The notes beneath the pieces are model-generated. The model had not been told where the DNA came from. It was given only the letters and a program-made list of their open reading frames with translations, and did not search any database. Made by a program: the position numbers and the translations under genes. From Myxococcales bacterium (lineage in GTDB: Bacteria; Myxococcota; Polyangia; Fen-1088), in the NCBI GenBank assembly GCA_003155465.1, contig PMCR01000482.1, positions 1-5,792 on the forward strand: 5,792 nucleotides of DNA, read 5' to 3'. Positions 1 through 5,792 of the stretch are shown piece by piece. Positions within the stretch are counted from its first letter, which is position 1, and every line of letters starts with the position of its first letter.

Positions 1-1
1 C

Positions 2-1120
2 TTTCGTCAAGAATTCGGCGAGCCGGCCGTGGTCGTGCGTTCCCCTGGCAGGGTGAACCTGATCGGAGAGCACACCGACTACAATCATGGTTTCGTGCTG
101 CCCGCCGCCGTGGATCGCGGGATAGCCATGGCGATCCGACACCGTTCTGATCGCCGGTACGTCCTGCACGCTCTGGATCTCGGTCGACGACTCGAAGGGG
201 ATCTGGGGAAATTGGCTCCCCATCCCGAACGCTGGCCCAACTATCTGCTGGGTGTAGTGGATCAACTGCAACAGGCAGGGCATCGACTGGGCGGTTTCGA
301 ACTGGTGTACGGCGGCGATCTGCCCATGGGCGCAGGCATGAGCAGCAGTGCCGCCCTGGAGTGCGGTCTCGCCTTTGCCCTAAATGAACTCTTTGACCTC
401 GGTCTGGATCGCCTTGCTTTGGCGAAACTGTCGCAGACGGCGGAACACACCTTCGTGGGCGTCAAGTGCGGCATAATGGACCAGATGGCGAGCCTGATGA
501 GCCAGAAGGATCACGTGATGATGCTGGACTGCCAGGATCTCTCATTCCGGCTCGTGCCCTTCCACTGCCCGGCGAAGATCTTTCTCTGCGACACCCAGGT
601 GGAGCGCGCCTTGGCCGGCAGCGGCTACAACCAGCGCCGCAGCCAGTGCGAAGCGGGAGTGGCGTTGCTGCAGAAACACGCCCCGGAGATCCGCAGTCTT
701 CGCGATGTGAGGCTGGAGTTGCTCGACGCCCATCGCGCCGAATTCGAACCCATCATCTACCGTCGCTGCCGCTACGTCATCGAGGAGAACTTGCGGGTCA
801 TCGCCGCCTGTGACGCCCTCGACAGCGATAACCTGGCGGCCCTCGGTCGCCTGATGAATCAGAGCCACCAGGGCCTTTCCCAGGCATATCAGGTGAGTTG
901 CCCCGAACTCGACATCCTGGCGGAAGCCGCCGTCGCACTTCCCGGCGTGCTGGGTGCACGCATGATGGGCGCCGGCTTCGGGGGATGTACCATCAACCTT
1001 GTGGCGGCCGGCCAGGAAAGGGCTTTCATTCAAGGCATGGCGCCCGCCTTTGCCAGGATCGGCAAGGCCCCGAAAATTCACGACTGCGCTCCCCATTGCG
1101 GAACGGAGCGAATGCACTGA
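2..1120 (+). CDS. galK: Galactokinase, 5' end cut by window edge
   Basis: Galactokinase phosphorylates alpha-D-galactose with ATP to galactose-1-phosphate, the first committed cytoplasmic step of the Leloir pathway. The frame is open from base 2 and gives 372 residues. The GTG at 29 is not the likely start, because the family-typical F-x-x-x-FG-x-P stretch lies upstream of it at residues 1-8; comparison with E. coli GalK (382 aa, from memory) suggests about ten residues are missing on the left. Visible motifs are the galactokinase signature [13 protein letters not shown] (residues 16-28, catalytic Arg17), the GHMP ATP-binding loop [14 protein letters not shown] (107-120), CGIMDQ with the catalytic base Asp160, and the third GHMP motif MMGAGFGGC (321-329). 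No key residue is missing. The TGA stop shares its last base with the ATG of galT, so the two are probably one operon. The identification is firm; only the true start is unseen. Confidence 0.96.
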   Translation, partial: FRQEFGEPAVVVRSPGRVNLIGEHTDYNHGFVLPAAVDRGIAMAIRHRSDRRYVLHALDLGRRLEGDLGKLAPHPERWPNYLLGVVDQLQQAGHRLGGFELVYGGDLPMGAGMSSSAALECGLAFALNELFDLGLDRLALAKLSQTAEHTFVGVKCGIMDQMASLMSQKDHVMMLDCQDLSFRLVPFHCPAKIFLCDTQVERALAGSGYNQRRSQCEAGVALLQKHAPEIRSLRDVRLELLDAHRAEFEPIIYRRCRYVIEENLRVIAACDALDSDNLAALGRLMNQSHQGLSQAYQVSCPELDILAEAAVALPGVLGARMMGAGFGGCTINLVAAGQERAFIQGMAPAFARIGKAPKIHDCAPHCGTERMH

Positions 1121-2157
1121 TGGAAGCCGCACAGTATCCCCACCGCCGCTTCAATCCCCTCACCGGCGAGTGGGTGCTGGTATCGCCCCACCGTCTGCTG
1201 CGGCCCTGGCAAGGAAAGGTGGAGCGTCCGCCAGAGGATCAGCGCCCGCGCTACGATCCCGCCTGCTACCTGTGTCCTGGCAACGCCCGCGCGGGTTCGG
1301 CACGAAATCCCGCCTACCAAGGCACTTTCGTGTTTGACAACGATTTCGCTGCCCTGCTGCCCGAGGCTGCCGCTTTTCCTGGCGAGTCGAGCCCCCTGTT
1401 CCGCAGCGAGGGCGAGCCCGGCCGCTGCCGGGTGGTCTGCTTTCACCCCCGTCACGATTTGAGCCTTGCAGAACTGGGCGTCCCGGAGATCGTTTCCGTC
1501 ATCCGCGCGTGGACCGACCAAACTCACCTGCTGCTGGAGGACCCCGCTATCGCCAATGTTCAGGTCTTCGAGAACAAGGGTGATCTGATGGGCTGCTCCA
1601 ACCCGCACCCGCACAGTCAGATCTGGGCCACTTTCCACCTGCCCAACGAGGTCCAGAGGGAACTCGCGCAGCAACGCTCGTACCGCGAGCGCCATGGTTC
1701 CTCCCTGCTTCTCGACTATCTGGCGCAAGAGCAACAGCGCAAACAGCGCATCGTCTGCGCCAACCAGCATTTCACCGCCTTGGTGCCCTACTGGGCCGTG
1801 TGGCCGTTCGAGACACTGGTGCTTCCCCATCGGGTCGCGGGACGTCTGATGGATCTGGAGGACGTGGAAATCGACGCACTGGCGGACCTGCTGAAGCGCC
1901 TGACCACCCGCTACGACAACCTCTTCCAATGCAGCTTCCCCTATTCCATGGGCTTCCACCAAGCCCCCAAGACGGAAGGGGATGGTGATTTCCAACTGCA
2001 CATGCACTTCTTTCCGCCCCTGCTGCGCAGCGCCTCCGTGCGAAAATTCCTGGTCGGTTTCGAAATGCTCGGCATGCCCCAGCGGGATTTGACACCCGAG
2101 CAGGCGGCGGATCGCCTGCGGGAATTGAGCGAGGTTCACTACAAAGAGGCCGTCTGA
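1120..2157 (+). CDS. galT: Galactose-1-phosphate uridylyltransferase, E. coli-like class
   Basis: GalT exchanges UMP between UDP-glucose and galactose-1-phosphate through a uridylylated histidine, giving glucose-1-phosphate and UDP-galactose. It acts directly after GalK in the cytoplasm. The protein has 345 residues, against 348 in E. coli as I recall it. It begins with the family-typical [19 protein letters not shown] at residues 7-25. Zinc-site ligands are Cys49 and Cys52 (CYLC), His112 and His163. The active-site triad H163-P-H165 sits in [11 protein letters not shown], with His165 as nucleophile and Gln167 following. The C-terminal half has [14 protein letters not shown] and the HMHFFPP segment of the second metal site. 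The frame stays open upstream inside galK, but the conserved N-terminus fixes the ATG at 1120. A GGAG at 1105-1108 lies 11 bases before it, a slightly long ribosome-binding spacing that the TGATG coupling may offset. Confidence 0.97.
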   Translation: MEAAQYPHRRFNPLTGEWVLVSPHRLLRPWQGKVERPPEDQRPRYDPACYLCPGNARAGSARNPAYQGTFVFDNDFAALLPEAAAFPGESSPLFRSEGEPGRCRVVCFHPRHDLSLAELGVPEIVSVIRAWTDQTHLLLEDPAIANVQVFENKGDLMGCSNPHPHSQIWATFHLPNEVQRELAQQRSYRERHGSSLLLDYLAQEQQRKQRIVCANQHFTALVPYWAVWPFETLVLPHRVAGRLMDLEDVEIDALADLLKRLTTRYDNLFQCSFPYSMGFHQAPKTEGDGDFQLHMHFFPPLLRSASVRKFLVGFEMLGMPQRDLTPEQAADRLRELSEVHYKEAV

Positions 2158-2177
2158 CCCGCTGGTTCGTCAGCCTC
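2146..2177. terminator. Weak bidirectional hairpin at convergent stops
   Basis: GAGG (2146-2149) and CTGAC (2154-2158) pair with GTCAG (2169-2173) and CCTC (2174-2177), giving a 4+5 bp stem with a four-base bulge on one side and a ten-base loop. It spans the galT stop and reaches into the stop codon of the convergent cyclase gene. Neither strand has a clear T-run after it, so it is not a textbook intrinsic terminator. It is the only hairpin I see that could separate the two convergent transcripts. Confidence 0.25.
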
Positions 2178-3429
2178 ACGCCCCGCGGGTCGAGAAACGC
2201 GAACGGCCGGGTTGCTTCCAGGCCTTGATCAGGCCGACGTTCTTGGCTTCAATGGGCTCCATCTCGCTGAACCCGGCTTGCACCGATTCCGGAAGCCTTT
2301 GGTAGAAGGTGTTGGCCACCACCATTTCGTTGGGCTTGGCCTCGGCCAGAAGACGCGCTGACAGATTGACCGCGTCGCCCACGACACCGATGTGGGTCTG
2401 GCTGAATGGCCGGTACAACACCACATGGATGTCGCCCATCGCGATGCCCAGGTGCACTCCGCCCGCTGGTTGCACCCGGTCAAGCTGGCGCTGCCAGCGG
2501 TTGGACACCGAATTGCCGATCTGCAGGAGCGACCGCGCGCATTCGAGCGCCCGGAGCGTGACGTTGTCCTCGGGCTCGGGCACGCCGAACAAGGCCAGCA
2601 CCTCGTCGCCCACGAACTGTCCCATCATGCCGCCCGAGTTTATGATGGCGTAACGCGAGTTGGAATAGAACGAGGTCAGAGCGCCGCGCATGATCTCGTC
2701 GTCGCGGGTGTCGCGCACGAAGCTGGAGAAGTAGGAAAGGTCGGCCAGAATCACCACGACGTTGCGGTAGCGCTGCGGCGGCAGGATGCGTTCGGGGGTC
2801 AGGCCGTACAGCGTGTGCAGTTGCAGCAAACGTGACCACCCGAAGTGCCAGAGCAGCGACGATTTCAGCGGGCTTGCTACATGACGATCGCCGAATGCCC
2901 AGTGCCACTTGGCCTGATCGATGCCGCTGCGTAGCTCGGTCAGGCTGTCGACAGTGACCGCGGGCAGATCCAGCTTGCAACATTCGACGATCAGCTCGCG
3001 CAGCCTGGTCTCGTCCCAGATCTCCAACTCCAGCTCAGGACGGATGGCGGCGCGCAGGCGCGCGAAGAACCCGGCCCATTCTGCCCGCCCGGCGCGGTCG
3101 ATAAGCAGGACCACGCGGTCGGCGTCGGGCACCGTGGTGGAGGCCGTCCCGTACTTGTGCTGCAGATGATGGACCAGCCGGTCGCTGGCGTAGCCGTACT
3201 TGACCTCGAGGAAGTACGGCGGTCGCCCCGGCCGGCGCACCAGCATGTCGGCGAACGCACCCGGCGCACCCAGGTCGACCTCGCGCGCCACATCGACTTC
3301 GTCGGCGGGGACACCGTCGTGCTGGACTGCGTGCACGCGGCAGATGTCACAGCAAATCTCTTCAAGAAAGAGCCGGAGCTGGCGGAGGAAGTTTGGGTTA
3401 TCCGAACTGCTGGCCAAAGTCACGGTCAT
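2176..3429 (-). CDS. PD-(D/E)XK-like domain fused to class III nucleotide cyclase
   Basis: The protein has 417 residues from the ATG at 3429. Residues about 10-160 look like a restriction-endonuclease-fold domain: Asp61, then Glu75-Val-Lys77 (FLEVKYGY), then Gln90-x-x-Tyr93, with acidic Glu23/Glu24 in a preceding helix. This matches the D...ExK...QxxY order of PD-(D/E)XK enzymes. Residues about 220-405 form a class III cyclase, which turns an NTP into a 3',5'-cyclic nucleotide. The metal-binding aspartates are Asp230 (ILADLSYF) and Asp275 (FVGDEVLALFG); the catalytic Asn355 and Arg359 lie in GDAVNLSARL. The residues aligned with the purine-selecting Lys and Asp/Thr are Gln271 and Gly348, so the product is uncertain. 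A TTG at 3486 would add 19 residues that look non-coding, so I prefer 3429, although no Shine-Dalgarno stands before it. There is no signal peptide or membrane segment, so it is probably cytosolic. The cyclase call is firm; the nuclease-like call is motif-based. Confidence 0.85.
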   Translation of the reverse strand: MTVTLASSSDNPNFLRQLRLFLEEICCDICRVHAVQHDGVPADEVDVAREVDLGAPGAFADMLVRRPGRPPYFLEVKYGYASDRLVHHLQHKYGTASTTVPDADRVVLLIDRAGRAEWAGFFARLRAAIRPELELEIWDETRLRELIVECCKLDLPAVTVDSLTELRSGIDQAKWHWAFGDRHVASPLKSSLLWHFGWSRLLQLHTLYGLTPERILPPQRYRNVVVILADLSYFSSFVRDTRDDEIMRGALTSFYSNSRYAIINSGGMMGQFVGDEVLALFGVPEPEDNVTLRALECARSLLQIGNSVSNRWQRQLDRVQPAGGVHLGIAMGDIHVVLYRPFSQTHIGVVGDAVNLSARLLAEAKPNEMVVANTFYQRLPESVQAGFSEMEPIEAKNVGLIKAWKQPGRSRFSTRGA

Positions 3430-3437
3430 GTCGCCAC

Positions 3438-3443
3438 ATTGTA
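3438..3443 (-). promoter_or_regulatory. Possible -10 element close to cyclase start
   Basis: On the minus strand TACAAT (3443 down to 3438) matches the -10 consensus at five of six positions and ends eight bases before the ATG at 3429. Transcription from it would begin about one to three bases upstream of the ATG, which would make the message nearly leaderless and would fit the lack of a ribosome-binding site. No good -35 hexamer is seen at 16-18 bases spacing (for example TCAGGA), so this is weak support only. Confidence 0.25.
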
Positions 3444-3519
3444 CCGTGCTTCTCGGGAAGTCCTGAGATTCGCATGGCCAGCGCAAGAACTCACCAGCGT
3501 CCTGGCATCACGGTTGCCC

Positions 3520-3735
3520 TCACAGCGCGGCCCAGCTCTGAAGCAGGCTCCGATAGCGAAGGCTGAGACGATGCATCTCCGGGAGCGGTGAGACCGCGGC
3601 CAGTGGCTCGGCCGCGGCCTCGCACGTGTTCCATGGCAGGGTTTCCAGACAGTCACCACCCGCCACGAAATCGCCAAGACCGTCGAGAAGCGGTTCTGTC
3701 TCAAGAACCTTGTGTCGGATTGCCGCGGATGGCAA
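3520..3735 (-). other. Possible small ORF or decayed gene remnant
   Basis: A minus-strand frame ends with TGA at 3520 and reads 71 residues from a TTG at 3735. The same frame stays open to 3885, but that upstream part lies antisense to the lipoprotein signal region and looks like a shadow. The last 60 or so residues look protein-like: VLETEPLLDGLGDFV, then LETLPWNTCEAA, then LPEMHRLSLRYRSLLQSW. Third codon positions are mostly G or C. It ends about 90 bases before the cyclase start on the same strand. No family is recognised, and no ribosome-binding site or ATG supports the start. It could be an uncharacterised short gene, the 3' relic of a longer gene, or chance. Confidence 0.22.
3594..3617. 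repeat. 8-bp GC-only inverted repeat
   Basis: CCGCGGCC at 3594-3601 and GGCCGCGG at 3610-3617 form a perfect 8-bp stem around an eight-base loop. The right arm also lies inside a 10-bp palindrome, GGCCGCGGCC (3610-3619). No T-run follows on either strand, so it does not look like an intrinsic terminator. In GC-rich DNA such a hairpin may arise by chance, and it would be inside coding sequence if the reading frame at 3520-3735 is real. Confidence 0.4.
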
Positions 3736-3747
3736 GATCGGTCCGTT

Positions 3748-5190
3748 ATGGCAGTCACTGAGCGTCGGGATCCGAAGTCGTCTGTTCGTGCTCTCCCATG
3801 CATGAGGCTGCTGGTCCTGTTGGCCGCAGCCGCTGGTTGCGGCGGCAGAACCACCACGCGCGACGGCGCCGCCTCGGCAGGTCAATCAGGCCACGCTGGG
3901 GTCGCGACCGCGGCACAGTCTGCCTCGGGCGGAAACCAACCAAGCTCTTCTCTTGGCAGTGGGGGCGTCGTGACGACATCATCTGGTGGCGAAGCAGGCG
4001 TTCAATCGTCGGGGGTTGGTGGCAACTCGGCCACTAGTTCTGGCGGTGCCACAGTCCCCGCCAGTGGCGGAACACTGGGCGGCACCAGTTCCGTGGGATC
4101 CGCAGGCACCGTCGGGGTGGGCAGTGCGGGCGGCGTGATATCGCTGACAACAGGTGGTGGGTCGACCGATGGCAGCGTCGGCTTGGGCGGGAGTGCCGGC
4201 GGCGCAAGCGGCGGCACAGCAGGTGCTGGCAGCGGCGGCACGGCAGGCGCTGGCAGTGGCGGGATGGGCGGCTCGAGCGTCGTCACGGCAGGAGACGCGG
4301 GTGCTGGCTTGTCGGACTACTGCAGCGGGGATCGCAACAAGCTCAGCTATCTTGGTCAGGACTTGTCTCCCGCAGCCACGAACTTCCCCTCTGCCATCGT
4401 CATGGACTGCTGCGGCGGTCTCGGTGTGAATCTGCACACCCTCGCCCAACTTGGCTTTGATCTCGACTTGGATATCGTCTACTCGGCCGGAAGCATCACG
4501 CCGGGTCAGTACCCCATTGGTCCCGGGCTCAGTCTGTCTGCCAGTCCATTTCGCAGCGTCAGCATGCGCAAGTATGGCGAAAACCCGACGACACCCCCGG
4601 CACTTGTCATGTCGGGAACCGTGACCACTCCCGGGCTTCCCTCTGGTTTGACGGCGCGGGACATGGGCTTGTGCCTGGAAACCGACAATGCGTCGTCGCC
4701 CTCTGCTGGGATCCGCCTCTACGTCCCGCACGTGACCATGATCCCCTACAGCCTGCATGGCCGGCTCCAGATCTTCCGCTTGGCGGACCAATCCATCACG
4801 CCAACGCAGGCGCAGGCCCAGAGCCTCGATTCTCTGGTTCTGGCAGATACGCCTTTGCTCGATTTGTGGCCCATCTACTACGTCGAACAGTCCACCGGCA
4901 ACATCGGAACTCCCTCTGCGTCTACCATCGGCAACGGTCTGCGCAGTCCCTCGTCGAGCGTGCCCTTGAGCGGCAGCCCCTTCGTCGTCAAGGTGGATGA
5001 CAAACCCATCTATCTGGGCACGTTCTTCCGCATCTTCTCCTCCATGATAGCGGTGGGCCCCGTCATCGTGGTCGACGACATCACCAACGACCTCATCCCG
5101 ATCTCGCCTCCCATGCCGGCCGAGGCTGATCCGCGCTTCGACCCGAGCATCGTGCAGGTGCTGACGGAAACCGGGAAGCTGGTGCCCTAG
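3748..5190 (+). CDS. Predicted lipoprotein with long Gly/Ser/Ala-rich linker
   Basis: From the ATG at 3748 the protein has 480 residues. A basic N-region (ERRDPKSSVR) leads into the hydrophobic run LLVLLAAAAG and Cys31, a plausible signal-peptidase-II site (AAGC), so the product is probably lipidated and exported. The ATG at 3802 would give a very short 12-residue signal, and the GTG at 3712 an extended one; no start has a clear ribosome-binding site. Residues 32 to about 187 are low-complexity Gly/Ser/Ala/Thr, likely a flexible stalk. Residues from about 190 to 480 form a normal-looking domain with Cys192, Cys221-Cys222 and Cys309, which could make two disulfides outside the cytoplasm. I do not recognise its family. 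It ends in tandem stops TAG-TAA, 11 bases from the convergent clpX stop. Such linkers are common in myxobacterial surface lipoproteins; function unknown. Confidence 0.8.
   Translation: MAVTERRDPKSSVRALPCMRLLVLLAAAAGCGGRTTTRDGAASAGQSGHAGVATAAQSASGGNQPSSSLGSGGVVTTSSGGEAGVQSSGVGGNSATSSGGATVPASGGTLGGTSSVGSAGTVGVGSAGGVISLTTGGGSTDGSVGLGGSAGGASGGTAGAGSGGTAGAGSGGMGGSSVVTAGDAGAGLSDYCSGDRNKLSYLGQDLSPAATNFPSAIVMDCCGGLGVNLHTLAQLGFDLDLDIVYSAGSITPGQYPIGPGLSLSASPFRSVSMRKYGENPTTPPALVMSGTVTTPGLPSGLTARDMGLCLETDNASSPSAGIRLYVPHVTMIPYSLHGRLQIFRLADQSITPTQAQAQSLDSLVLADTPLLDLWPIYYVEQSTGNIGTPSASTIGNGLRSPSSSVPLSGSPFVVKVDDKPIYLGTFFRIFSSMIAVGPVIVVDDITNDLIPISPPMPAEADPRFDPSIVQVLTETGKLVP
4207..4260 (+). repeat. 24-bp tandem repeat in lipoprotein linker
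   Basis: Two adjacent 24-base units, 4207-4230 and 4231-4254, differ at only two bases (A/G and T/C, both silent), and a third begins at 4255 before diverging. Each encodes SGGTAGAG, so the protein reads this octapeptide twice in a row. The units lie within a longer Gly/Ser/Ala-rich stretch made of looser repeats. The near-identity suggests recent duplication, for example by slippage, and the copy number may vary between strains. Confidence 0.85.
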
Positions 5191-5201
5191 TAAGGAAATG
5201 G

Positions 5202-5792
<591 letters not shown>

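Larger units (their letters stand above)
3430..3747. other. Region between divergent cyclase and lipoprotein genes
   Basis: This stretch of roughly 320 bases separates two genes that point away from each other, so it should carry both promoters. It contains the weak -10-like element near the cyclase start, an 8-bp GC-rich hairpin at 3594-3617, and a minus-strand reading frame at 3520-3735 that may be a small gene or remnant. Plus-strand frames here look like shadows. I see no tRNA, riboswitch, insertion-sequence end or operator with convincing symmetry. Confidence 0.5.

Noticed and set aside
898..1119. Upstream extension of galT inside galK (open frame from 898)
   Set aside because: It is out of frame with the clearly conserved galK, and GalT's family-typical N-terminus begins at the ATG at 1120.
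542..1132. Minus-strand open frame opposite galK
   Set aside because: It lies opposite the conserved galactokinase sequence and has no family-like motifs.
1078..2139. Long minus-strand open frame opposite galT
   Set aside because: It is antisense to a gene with complete catalytic motifs and shows no recognisable domain; such shadows are common in GC-rich DNA.
3157..3591. Plus-strand open frame opposite the cyclase N-terminus
   Set aside because: It overlaps the ordered nuclease-like motifs on the other strand and shows no domain or ribosome-binding site.
3709..3737. Possible plus-strand promoter for the lipoprotein (TTGTGT, 17 bases, CAAGAT)
   Set aside because: The -10 half matches only three of six consensus bases, which is no better than expected by chance in a region of this size.
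3748..3838. Twin-arginine signal suggested by ERRDPKSS
   Set aside because: The arginine pair is far from the hydrophobic run and lacks the usual SRRxFLK pattern; a Sec lipoprotein signal explains the sequence better.
4207..4260. CRISPR-like repeats
   Set aside because: The repeats are directly adjacent with no spacers and stay in frame within a low-complexity protein linker.
3979..4791. Minus-strand open frame opposite the lipoprotein, plus a Pro-rich frame at 4002-4286
   Set aside because: The Pro/Ala-rich translations are the mirror image of Gly/Ser/Ala codons in the linker and have no independent support.
5191..5201. Terminator between the lipoprotein gene and clpX
   Set aside because: The gap is only 11 bases, and no stem with a following T-run was found there.

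Overview
This window is GC-rich bacterial DNA holding four protein genes and two convergent gene junctions. The best guess for the host is a myxobacterium-like member of Myxococcota, probably a Polyangiales-type organism. That guess rests mainly on the lipoprotein at 3748-5190, which has a very long Gly/Ser/Ala/Thr linker after its lipid-modified cysteine, a layout frequent in that group. It is an inference from composition and not a proven placement.

Layout from left to right. Positions 2-2157 (+) hold a galK-galT pair of the Leloir galactose pathway. galK is cut at its 5' end by the window edge, and galT is complete. They are joined by a one-base stop/start overlap (TGATG), so they look co-transcribed and translationally coupled. 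Positions 2176-3429 (-) hold a two-domain protein. Its N-terminal part carries a PD-(D/E)XK nuclease-like signature, and its C-terminal part is a class III nucleotide cyclase with both metal-binding aspartates and the Asn/Arg catalytic pair. It converges on galT with only 18 bases between the stop codons. Positions 3430-3747 lie between divergently transcribed genes and hold a possible short reading frame or gene remnant, a GC-rich hairpin and a weak -10-like element. Positions 3748-5190 (+) hold the predicted secreted lipoprotein, whose C-terminal domain I do not recognise. Positions 5202-5792 (-) hold the C-terminal part of clpX, the ClpP-associated AAA+ unfoldase, whose start lies beyond the right edge.

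GalK and GalT work together: galactose is phosphorylated to galactose-1-phosphate, which is then exchanged with UDP-glucose. ClpX is housekeeping. The two genes between them are not obviously linked to either function. The nuclease-like/cyclase fusion is the most interesting item. Its two nucleotide-specificity positions (Gln271 and Gly348) are not the Lys/Asp or Lys/Thr of ordinary adenylate cyclases, and no separate receptor or effector gene is visible beside it. It could be a signalling enzyme with a nucleic-acid-sensing module or a self-contained stress or defence protein, but the sequence alone does not decide this. I saw no tRNA, rRNA, CRISPR array, insertion sequence or attachment site.
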